DNA of 64,000 nucleotides from Sipunculus nudus. Its lineage: Eukaryota > Annelida > Sipuncula > Golfingiida > Sipunculidae. The DNA is taken from positions 38,511,195 to 38,575,194 of the forward strand of contig CM049316.1 in NCBI GenBank assembly GCA_026874595.1, read 5' to 3'. A program made the position numbers and the translations under genes. Each line of letters opens with the position of its first letter. The stretch's first letter is position 1. Positions 22,132 through 30,650 of the stretch are shown in pieces. Under the pieces are notes generated by a model. That model was not told where the DNA came from. It saw only the letters and a list, made by a program, of their open reading frames with translations, and did not search any database.

Positions 22132-22258
22132 CTGAAGAAAAACAACACTGTAAATTCACAACAGTCTGTTTCACGGGATGCGACCCGATCATCAGGTGAA
22201 TGTGGTTAGAATGAAGCTAACGGCGTGGTTTGAAATTTACAGTGTTGTTTTTCTTCAG
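22132..22258 (-). mobile_element. Small inverted-repeat element carrying a hammerhead ribozyme
   Basis: A 127-base unit sits inside TA repeats. Its arms are perfectly complementary over about 24 bases (CTGAAGAAAAACAACACTGT and its complement, continuing to AAATT). The interior holds the ribozyme and a smaller hairpin (GTTAG...CTAAC). A left half of the same element lies at 25454-25535. Size and ribozyme content recall retrozymes or the terminal repeats of Penelope-like elements; which of these it is cannot be decided from the sequence. Confidence 0.75.
22154..22201 (-). ncRNA. Type I hammerhead ribozyme
   Basis: The minus strand reads stem I (AUUCAC), core CUGAUGA (22195-22189), stem II with a UCGCAU loop, GAAA (22172-22169), a 3-bp stem III with loop GAC, the triplet GUU, and the stem I partner GUGAAU. 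Stem I is 6 bp with no mismatch. Stem II has four GC pairs after one U-U mismatch next to the core, where the usual pair is G-C. All conserved core bases are present, and GUU fits the NUH cleavage rule; cutting is expected after the base at 22160. A very short stem III is typical of animal mobile-element hammerheads. Function is inferred, not shown. Confidence 0.8.
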
Positions 22259-22284
22259 TATATATATATAATAATATATAAATA

Positions 22285-22475
22285 GATAAATCGCCACGTG
22301 AATTTAAACAGCCTGTGTGAGATGGGATCAACGTTTACTGGCCTTTTTAAAGACAAAGTTACAAGGGATTATCTTTCGTTAATACACGTCGACTAAACTG
22401 TAGATGGAATAGGCCCCTTTATAGTTAAAGGGGTATTAAGGTGGTATTTTAATTATTTCGATGTATGCAAAGTTT
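22285..22475. repeat. Duplicated spacer, partner at 4590-4765
   Basis: Shares the order of CACGTGAATTTAA-like text, CAGCCTGT, GATGGGATC and AAAGGGGTAT with the first block. It is non-coding. Confidence 0.7.
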
Positions 22476-22489
22476 GAATAATTTCTGGA

Positions 22490-23215
22490 TTTATTTATGA
22501 TTATCTTATGCAAAATTTTAACATTTAATATGCGACGCGATATCTCGAATAGTTTCCTTCAGATATACGTATAATTGCAGTAGCATGTGCATCTTTTTAG
22601 TCTGTAGAGTTGAGTAGGTTTTGGTACCACTTGAACGATTTTTAGACTTTTTAATTAATTTTTTATTCAAAATTTTTATATTTCAGATGTGACTTTATTT
22701 CTTAAAAAGTTTCACTTGGATCTACTTATTAGAGTAACAGGTCCATTTTGAGAGTCTCCAGAGTTGATTAGGTTTTGGTCACACTTGAATGAATTTTGGA
22801 TTTGTTATAGGCCCGTCAAGAACGGGATATATAATGGTATACCCTAAATCCCTCCGTCCATCCATCTGTCCGTCCGTCCAATTACTTTTAGTGTCGCCGC
22901 GATCACTTACAAGGGCTTTGATGGATTTACATCAAATTTTATAATTGCCATCACCAAAACAATAGATTATCTCACCCGGGTTCAATTATAGGCAAAATCC
23001 CCGAATATTTATTGAGGTCAGAGGTCATAAAGGTAGTTTTTCGGGTCGCCGCGATAACTTACAAGGAATACTACAGATTTTGATCAAACTCAACAGAAAT
23101 AATAATGACACTCAATAAACATAATTACAAAAAGAGTTTCTCACCTGAATTACATTCTCATCAAAATTCACATATATTTAATGAGGTCAGAGGTGACTAG
23201 ATTCAAAACGGGCGT
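22490..23215 (+). repeat. Dispersed repeat R3, copy 2
   Basis: Contains GCGACGCGATATCTCG, CCCGTCAAGAACGGGATA, CCGTCCGTCC and CCGCGATAACTTACAAGG, in the same order as 7036-7575 and the halves at 9330-10205. It is non-coding. Confidence 0.7.
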
Positions 23216-24130
23216 ATTATGCACGTTTGCGGTGCTTTTGTTATGAATTGTTTATACAAATGTTTTACATTTTACTGGGACCAAATCAATTATAACAGTA
23301 GTTGAATCCTATAAGTTACTTTTCTTACTGGCAGCAGATTAGATTCTCTGATTAAGCCTGCATAAAGTGTTTTCAGTCCGGTCTTTGACTGTAACGGTGT
23401 GTGTGTGTGTGTGTGTGATGGTGTGTTTACACATTTCTCACATTCCCGTTTGGCGGGGGATACAATCCTCTGGACATTTTCTAGTTTTTTCTACATTTGC
23501 CTGCTGGCTGTGACCAGTACCCATTCACTCCTGGTTGTAGAGAGAGCACTCTTGTGGTTCAGATTTTTCTGTGAGTCTTAGCGCAGACGACAATCAAAAA
23601 GGGACAAGAGCCCGCAAGTCCACCACGCTTCATACGCTCCATAGCGGCAGCCTGTCACACGAACGTCGATCCTGTATTCTAGATAGGCCTACGTTTGGCA
23701 GCAGTGCACGCTATAGGGTTCGGATCAATTCTGGTTTAAGATGTACGCACTATCAATGATTCTATTTCGTTATGTCTTTCCGCCGGTCAAATTGTTTTAT
23801 ATAACAGTTTTGATAAAACAAGTTACAACCTCCTGTATCAAGAACTAAAACTTCTATCATCTCAAGTAAAATTACTCATCTTTATGCCGTGATATTTGAT
23901 AACAAATGCCTTTTCTCATACCCATATAACTGCCTATATAATTCTCCATTAAACAAATCCTCCAGGAAACGGTATGCAAGACTATCGGGGACTTACACCT
24001 AGCGCACATTTACCCGCGATACAGCCGACTAAGAATAAATTGTTTTTATAGCGCCAGATACAAGGCTGAGTATATTCTATTTGAAAATTATTTAATTTAT
24101 ATTTACCTAGCAAATATTTTGATCCTGCCT
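23216..24130. other. Gene-free spacer with short (GT)n
   Basis: A GT tract spans about 23396-23416. Two short frames there (23399-23581, 23571-23759) overlap and have no motif. Confidence 0.5.
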
Positions 24131-25314
24131 TTGGAACAGCTGTTCAACTGTGACTCGTATCATGGTTAAAGTCTCAGTCTGTTAATTTGAAATGAAAGGC
24201 CTGTGAGTCATGTTGTCATGGTTATACGCTCCATTGAATGCTTCTAGCTTCAGTCTGATATTATTAGAGACGGAAGATTTACCTTGCACGGTGACCTCTC
24301 TTTACTCATGCACATGCGCATTTGCGTTTGATGGTCCCCTCCTGTGTTCCTTTCTAATGACCCAGTGTCGTAGCTTTCGTCAAAAGGAATTAAGCGCTTT
24401 TTATCAAAAACTTTTATCAGATACATCTCCATTAAAGATTTAATTAACATTTAATATATTTCTACAACTGGGAGATGATTTTTGTTGCGATATAAAGGAC
24501 TCGAAAACTCAATGTGAGTCGTCGTGGAAAGATGTCGCTATTCTGATGTGACGATCAATTGTCCCTTCATTGTCATTCTTTTTGCCATCGGCCGCTTAAG
24601 AAAAGTGATTCATTCATGTGTGGTACAGACCTTGACCAAGGGTTTAAAAATAAAGACTTGATAAACAGACCAAGAAAAAAATGACTTGGGGCCTACAGAA
24701 TCCCATATCTATTACACGATTATAGGTCAACTCAGATAAGTTTATTTTTCTCCTTACAAAATAGATGGAATCATGCTGAAACCACAATGGTTTGCTTGTA
24801 ATAACCGTGCATACCCTGACACGGTCCAAAAATACCCATTATCATATATCCGGCTATGGCTGAATATATCAGATAAATCATTCGCATTTCCCCTCCAGCT
24901 GATATACAAAGTTGTGGATTCACCTTCATAACAGTTTGGATTTTTGTTCTAAAGATTTGTTAACATATGAATGCAACACATATATCTCAAAAAATAAGTA
25001 TTAAGTGACAGTCAATTTGAAAGTATACCACAGTTACGTCTACGGTTTATCAAGAAAGAAATATAAAATATCTTAACTTAATACCAGTGTTTTGTGGTGT
25101 TGTGTTTGATTAGGGTATATACCCACCCTCATTTTATAGCCAAGTGAGACGATCAAGGCAATCATCCCCTGGTATTCTGAAAATAAGATAAATATATTGG
25201 AAATAAAAATATATATATAATAATTAGAATGACTTTTGACTTAGAATAACCTCATTTATGAGTTTACTGTAACATTTTATATAATTCAGCTTTGGGTTTA
25301 GAATTAACGCACTC

Positions 25315-25316
<2 letters not shown>
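24130..25316. repeat. Duplicated spacer, partner at 10.21-11.44 kb
   Basis: Direct, gapped match to the first block. The 733-bp element and its R3 flank are not present upstream of it. Confidence 0.85.

Positions 25317-25317
<1 letters not shown>

Positions 25318-25387
<70 letters not shown>
25318..25387. repeat. (TA)n microsatellite
   Basis: About 70 bases of uninterrupted TA. Confidence 0.95.
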
Positions 25388-25390
<3 letters not shown>

Positions 25391-25453
25391 GTAGTGTTAC
25401 CCTCCGATGTAAAGTGCTCTATGGCCTACAGACTAGGCAAGAGCGGTATAACT

Positions 25454-25535
25454 CTGAAGAAAAACAACACTGTAAATTCACTACAGTCTGTTTCACGGGA
25501 TGCGACCCGATTATCAGGTGAATGTTGTTAGAATC
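25454..25535 (-). mobile_element. Truncated copy of the hammerhead element
   Basis: Left part of the 22132-22258 element, from CTGAAGAAAAAC to GTTAGAAT. The right arm is lost. Confidence 0.75.
25476..25523 (-). ncRNA. Hammerhead ribozyme copy with mutated core
   Basis: Same fold as 22154-22201, with stem I AUUCAC/GUGAAU, stem II and GAAA kept, and cleavage triplet GUA. The core reads CUGAUAA, so G8, a catalytic base of the hammerhead, is A. It is expected to be inactive. Confidence 0.7.
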
Positions 25536-25547
25536 TAAATATATAGA

Positions 25548-25629
25548 TAAGGAGAAAGAGTTACGCTTTTTAGGTGGTTTATCTTGTTATTTAGTCTTTC
25601 TAAAAGGCGTCACTCTTTCTCTTTACTTA
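25548..25629. mobile_element. Short hairpin element (MITE-like), copy 2
   Basis: Partner of 11517-11599; the right arm ends CTTTCTCTTTACTTA. Both copies sit just upstream of the same TTTCTACTACAGACTAAC sequence, so the element predates the duplication. Confidence 0.6.
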
Positions 25630-25658
25630 CATTTCTACTACAGACTAACACGCCTATA

Positions 25659-26255
25659 GGTAGTATCTCACATGGCTGCGACAGCTTGCGACTAGTTAGA
25701 GACACGACAATTGCGAGAAAATACGCGAATCAGCGACAATTTTCACTTGCAATCACACTGACTCGTATCTACGACATGTTTGCGAACATCGTACGAGTGT
25801 TTGGCCCAAAATTCGGCTGGAGTTCGTAAACCCGTCGTGCGAATGTCGTGCGATATTCACAAGACATTCGCACGACATTTGTGAAATATTCGCACGACAA
25901 TTCGCGACCAGAATGTCAGATTCTCGTTTTTATCTCCAAATATTCGCAAACCCCTCTCAAAGTTCTCTAGCAGTTCTCGCAATTCCTGACTCGCAGAAAC
26001 TTTCTTGAGAATAGTTCGAGACATGTTTGAGACGGGTTTGAGACACAAGCGACGCCTCTGCGACTATTTTGCGAGAAATTATGTTTTGCGAATTTTTGAA
26101 CATGTTCAAAATTTGGGCGACAAGTTGGTTACACTTTGCGAATCACGCGAAGAAATTGAGAACCGCCGCGAATGTTTTAAGACACTTTTGAGACTCTCTT
26201 GCGAATGAATTCGCAATATGTCGCAAAGCTGTCGCAACCCAGTGAGATACAGGCT
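25659..26255. mobile_element. 597-bp foldback element with TATA target duplication
   Basis: Ends are GGTAGTATCTCACATGG and the complement of AGCCTGTATCTCACTGG, continuing inward as GCGACAGCTTGCGAC against GCGACAGCTTTGCGAC. The flanks repeat TATA (25655-25658 and 26256-26259). The homologous place in the first block (near 11635) reads GCTATACCACTT without the insert, which fixes the borders. The interior is packed with GCGAAT/ATTCGC and GAGAC/GTCTC in both directions. The two open frames inside (25584-25829, 26005-26208) run across these motifs and are not genes. Confidence 0.85.
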
Positions 26256-26266
26256 TATACCTCTAA

Positions 26267-26307
<41 letters not shown>

Positions 26308-26312
<5 letters not shown>

Positions 26313-26462
26313 CGGTGTATTGCAAAAAGGTGATTCGCATACTGCGTATTGCGATAGAGTCTTCAAATATCGATATTTTTTTATGTTTTGTTAAACTTGC
26401 CTAATTTTTTTTTATTTATGATACACTTACAGTGAAAGCCGCTACCGTGTCTTGATATAGAC

Positions 26463-26509
<47 letters not shown>

Positions 26510-26659
26510 CGGTGTATTGCAAAACGGTGATTCGCATACTGCGTATTGCGATAGAGTCTTCAAATATCGATATTTTTTTATGTTTTGTTAAACTTGCCTA
26601 ATTTTTTTTTATTTATGATACACTTACAGTGAAAGCCGCTACCGTGTCTTGATATAGAC

Positions 26660-26706
<47 letters not shown>

Positions 26707-26858
26707 CGGTGTATTGCAAAACGGTGATTCGCATACTGCGTATTGCGATAGAGTCTTCAAATATCGATATTTTTTTATGTTTTGTTAAACTTGCCTAATT
26801 TTTTTTTTTATTTATGATACACTTACAGTGAAAGCCGCTACCGTGTCTTGATATAGAC

Positions 26859-26903
<45 letters not shown>
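26308..26903 (+). repeat. 197-bp tandem repeat, three near-identical units
   Basis: GGTGTATTGC starts at 26314, 26511 and 26708, giving a period of exactly 197. Each unit includes about 160 bases of unique text, with GATTCGCATACTGCG and CAGTGAAAGCCGC, and about 38 bases of TA. Units differ at only a few bases. The repeated 60-residue minus-strand frames (26381-26563, 26578-26760) are artefacts. Confidence 0.95.
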
Positions 26904-26905
<2 letters not shown>

Positions 26906-27702
26906 GTAGTGCGCCGTATTTCCGAATGCCGAATTTCCGAAGATTCTTTTTTTCGAAAATTAAAATTTGGAACCCAAAATTAATTTGTATTTTCGAATTA
27001 TATTTCAAGTATATAGATACCTTAAATGAACATTTGATTTACGAGTCACAAGGCCTGCAGTCATGTGTTAAGCCCAGTGGTGACCCTAATTAATTAGTTC
27101 TGGGCCAATGTTGTCGCCGGGGCAAAGGCGTGAAAACTGCAGCTAGCCCCCAACGCTCGGCCTCCTGTACCCCTAGCAAGCGACTGAGCAGTTTATCTAA
27201 GAGCACTTGTGTGTTATCAACCACATCTGGTTTGTACTCAAGCAAGCATAGTTCGTGGTCTTCGGACAGGATGTCAAGCCAAATAACTGAGCATCAGCAT
27301 TGGTGAGGTATAATTCATTAAACGATTGTGCTCTAACAGCTTTAATATGTCCGAGTCTTCAATTACGTAGATCGATAAGATACACCGTGTTCCTTGGTGA
27401 TGTCATTTGACCTTTCTCTCCGATGAATTTGATGAATAAAAGAGCACGCACGTATCCTGAAAGCATGTTAGACTGATCTTTGCCAATTATGCTCAGCCAT
27501 AATCCAATATCTTTTATATCTCCTGGTCGTCAATTACGAATATCGAAAAGAAACACCGTGTTCCTCGGGTAAAATGGCATTCATTTAATCACTAACTATC
27601 GTACTAACTTGCCGCTAGACCCTTGTCTGCATTTCCGAATGTTTGTTTTTACGAACAAAATGCTTGTCCCCCGACGCTTTCGAAAAAAATGGCGCTCTAC
27701 TG
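26904..27702. mobile_element. 799-bp non-autonomous pogo-like element
   Basis: Left end CAGTAGTGCGCCGTATTTCC and right end the complement of CAGTAGAGCGCCATTTTTTT form terminal inverted repeats. TA or TG dinucleotides flank it, fitting the TA target of the Tc1/mariner-pogo superfamily. Subterminal TTTCCGAA/TTCGAA motifs repeat at both ends. No transposase frame is present. It is missing from the matching place in the first block. Confidence 0.65.
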
Positions 27703-27714
27703 TATATACATTAC

Positions 27715-28256
27715 TGGGAAATATGATTTTTAATGTTCGTAGAATTATTGAAAGAGGCGTCACTACGTTTGATTACCCTTCCCGCCTGCAAGTCCCCCAC
27801 CCCCTTGGATATAAGTCTACACAACTCCAGCTGCGATGCTTACAAGAGATAACGAAACAACATGCGGACCGATAAGAATCACATGTTTCCAGATTGATAA
27901 ACCGGATGCGCGGTTTAAGATAACCAGGCAGAAGGAACAATAACATCTTTATATATTTAAGCATTGCATATGAACCCTAATAATAACCGTTAAGGATTTA
28001 CAGGAAGCAGTACACCGACAGATATACTTTTGAAACATAAGGAGTGGCTGCAGGATTATAGATGCTGAATCATCAGAATAATTTGACATTCAGCGAATTG
28101 TGTGTTACAGACTGATTATAGTTTTACGATTCTTGTTGTCCACCAAACGGCGAATAGTCGTGGTAAATTGAGAGATATTGGAGCAAATAGACGCCAAAAA
28201 AATTGATAAGTGGTAATATAGTAAATGAAAGACATGACCCGTGGAGTATGAAAATC
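27715..28256 (+). promoter_or_regulatory. Upstream region of the receptor gene
   Basis: Conserved with 11635-12259. A putative TATA element TTTATATATTTAAG lies at 27948-27961, about 300 bases before the start codon. Nothing else recognisable. The mobile insertions at 25659-27702 lie directly upstream and could have replaced more distal control sequence. Confidence 0.4.
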
Positions 28257-29978
28257 ATGGCTGAAAGAATTCGATTGGTGATGTTAATATTCTGGCCCCT
28301 TTGCCTTCAACTGACATGGTCTACTGCTGAGCGAATCACTGGGACTGTTTATGCGAAAGACGGTTGGTCAGGGCCCGTGGCGAATATAACCGAAACAGAT
28401 GGAAGTTTTCAATTGGATGGTCTTTCAGTGGATTTTCCGTTTGGAAAATTGGACGAATGCAAAAAAATTGGAACCATTAACATTCATTTTTTCGTAACAG
28501 AAATTCAACAGTCCTTTCCTCGTATCACATGTTCTGATCTTTACCAACATGCAAAAATTAAAAATGTCCTCGGTCGAACATATTTTCCGATGTGGTGTAA
28601 CAAATTGCACAGCACGTGCAGTTGTAGTACACGCGTGGTTATGCCATATTTTAAAATGCGATTTCGGACATATATTGGATTTGATGCTTGTGAGGTCGGA
28701 AAACCTCTGGATATGAAATACAGCTTTAAACTGACGTCCCTCAAATTTACATGCACGGTTCCCCATCCAGCTTTCCCGTGTATCAGTAAAGGTGTGGTTG
28801 GAAAGTTCTTAAAAGACAATGGCTCTTTCGAGGGAGTAACAACATTTCTAACTGAAAATGATGTGTACATTATTGTACACGCAGCTAAGGAAATAACATG
28901 TTACCAGCATATTGCAGAAATTGTGTGTCGAGTTAAATACCCAAATTGTCCAGGCGATAAAACAAATATCGTCTGCCGTGAGGCATGTGAGGACGGAGCT
29001 CGAGCATGTCATACTGAGTTGTCGTCAATTGGGGGTTCACCCTACCTTGACGGACTGTGCCCGTTGTTACCCTCACTACGAAATACGAGAGAATGTTGGT
29101 ACAAAGCGCCCGACTGCGGAGAACCGCCAAATGTCACACATGCGTACGCAAAAATTGTCCGCTATGCTTACAATGCTTATTCTGTATTATATTCATGCCG
29201 GGACAGTTACACATTGGTTGGCGCTAGTCGTATCAACTGTTCATTGTCGGGAAAATGGAACGGGACCGCTCCAAAGTGCGTTAAGGAGAAAAAGCTGCCC
29301 TTGACTACAATAATTGTTTCCTCCGTGGTCGCAGTCATCTTCAATCTCTCGGCTGCACTGGTTGTGTATTTCCGTAAAGAACTGCTAGCATTGGGCTATG
29401 TAAAATTTGGGTGTACTATTGGAAGACGCTTTGAGAAGCGGCGACGTTACGCTGCATACATAGTGTCAGAAGGGGATGACGCTGACGGGTTTGTAATCGA
29501 AAGTTTGCTGCCTGCTCTAGAAGGTAAACATGGCTTATCGGTACTTGCAAATGTAAGGGATGGACTTTTGGGAACACCCTTGCAAGAAGACTGCTTTATT
29601 TCAATGAAAGAATGTTCCCGCGCCGTGTTTGTGATCAACCAACCGTTTTTGGAGTCATCATCACTCCAACAACTGTTTCGGCAGGTTGAGGAATATGAGG
29701 AGGCTATCCCAGGATTCCGCGTTATCATACTCCTTGACAAGTCTTGTAGGAGACAGAAAACAAGAAACAAGTCTCTACAGGCCTACCTGAAGGCTGGTGT
29801 CTATCTAACTCCAGACAGACCCTGTTTCATTGAGAGACTGTTGTACCATCTACCGACCTACAAAGAAGAAGAACCTGCTGCTGCTGAGGAAGAAAAGGAG
29901 ACACAGAAGTCGAAAAATGATGTCTTTGTCGACGCAGAATCTGATGAAAATACCCCATTACTGAAAGAACAATGTTGA
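28257..29978 (+). CDS. Frizzled-like/Sushi/TIR single-pass receptor
   Basis: Intact 573-residue intronless gene. The ATG at 28257 (A at -3, G at +4) is chosen because it is conserved in the pseudogene; an ATG three codons earlier is not, and the frame runs upstream only to a TTG. Residues 1-24 form a signal peptide. Residues 25-200 are an unrecognised cysteine-containing module. About 207-285 match the C-terminal part of a Frizzled cysteine-rich domain: IAEIVCRVKYPNC, then VCREACEDGARACHTEL, a Gly-containing segment, LCPLLP and a final Cys. Residues 287-341 are a Sushi/CCP domain (Cys 287, 314, 328, 341; Trp 334). A transmembrane helix spans about 347-372. About 397-533 is a TIR domain (box 1 YAAYIVSEGDDADGFV; box 2 RDGLLG; box 3 CFIERLLYHL). 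The acidic tail ends ENTPLLKEQC, a [DE]xxxL[LI] sorting motif. By family knowledge TIR domains recruit adaptors in innate immunity; ligand and pathway are unknown. AATAAA at 30311. Confidence 0.93.
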   Translation: MAERIRLVMLIFWPLCLQLTWSTAERITGTVYAKDGWSGPVANITETDGSFQLDGLSVDFPFGKLDECKKIGTINIHFFVTEIQQSFPRITCSDLYQHAKIKNVLGRTYFPMWCNKLHSTCSCSTRVVMPYFKMRFRTYIGFDACEVGKPLDMKYSFKLTSLKFTCTVPHPAFPCISKGVVGKFLKDNGSFEGVTTFLTENDVYIIVHAAKEITCYQHIAEIVCRVKYPNCPGDKTNIVCREACEDGARACHTELSSIGGSPYLDGLCPLLPSLRNTRECWYKAPDCGEPPNVTHAYAKIVRYAYNAYSVLYSCRDSYTLVGASRINCSLSGKWNGTAPKCVKEKKLPLTTIIVSSVVAVIFNLSAALVVYFRKELLALGYVKFGCTIGRRFEKRRRYAAYIVSEGDDADGFVIESLLPALEGKHGLSVLANVRDGLLGTPLQEDCFISMKECSRAVFVINQPFLESSSLQQLFRQVEEYEEAIPGFRVIILLDKSCRRQKTRNKSLQAYLKAGVYLTPDRPCFIERLLYHLPTYKEEEPAAAEEEKETQKSKNDVFVDAESDENTPLLKEQC

Positions 29979-30650
29979 CTTATTCAGTAATGATATTTAT
30001 GCTATATCAACATATACGTTCTCGTGACTGCCCTGTATATTGTGTTGCATGCAATGGTTATATATTTCAATGTTTAAAATCAACTCTTGCTTATTCATTT
30101 TGGCGTAAGCCACTTTTGTCATATTATCATTGTTCATTGTATTTTACCGAAAGGGCTATACGTTTAATTAAATACATGTACATTATCGCGTTTAACAGGG
30201 ATTCATAAGGAATTATATTGGGTTTCAGTTTTATTTTGCTATAGGACTCTGTCCGAGGACATCATGTGTAAAGGTGTTACAACTACTAGTCCTACTGTTT
30301 GAAAGAGTATAATAAAGCGGTGGTCCTGGAGCTGTGTTTTTGAAAGCAATCACGTCATGCTAATGATCTAATCGACTCTTGTCCTCGTATTGTGCTGCTT
30401 TAAAACTGAAATGATAATTACAAAAGTTGATTTCTTAATTCAATGTTTGTATAAGGCATCGGATTGACGTCATTGTTTTGTGTCCTTGACTGAGAGCATA
30501 TGTATTCTGGATACTGAATATATATTAATATATTTTTTTTATAATTTAATATTTCTACATTGTGTGAAGGCTGTAAGGCCCATTGTGCGACTTTTAAAAG
30601 TGATATCCTAATTTCAATGTTTGTTAATGTAACTTAAGTTAACATAATTA
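29979..30650 (+). terminator. 3' flank with polyadenylation signals
   Basis: AATAAA occurs at 30311-30316 and again at about 30664-30670. The first is about 330 bases after the stop codon. The stretch otherwise shows no gene; a short frame at 29972-30208 is 3' UTR. Confidence 0.4.

Noticed and set aside
26381-26760. Two identical 60-residue minus-strand frames
   Set aside because: Produced by the 197-bp tandem repeat and its TA tracts.
28203-28256. Extension of the receptor frame to an upstream TTG, and an ATG at 28248
   Set aside because: TTG is not a likely start in an animal, and neither upstream start is conserved in the pseudogene; the ATG at 28257 directly precedes the signal peptide in both copies.
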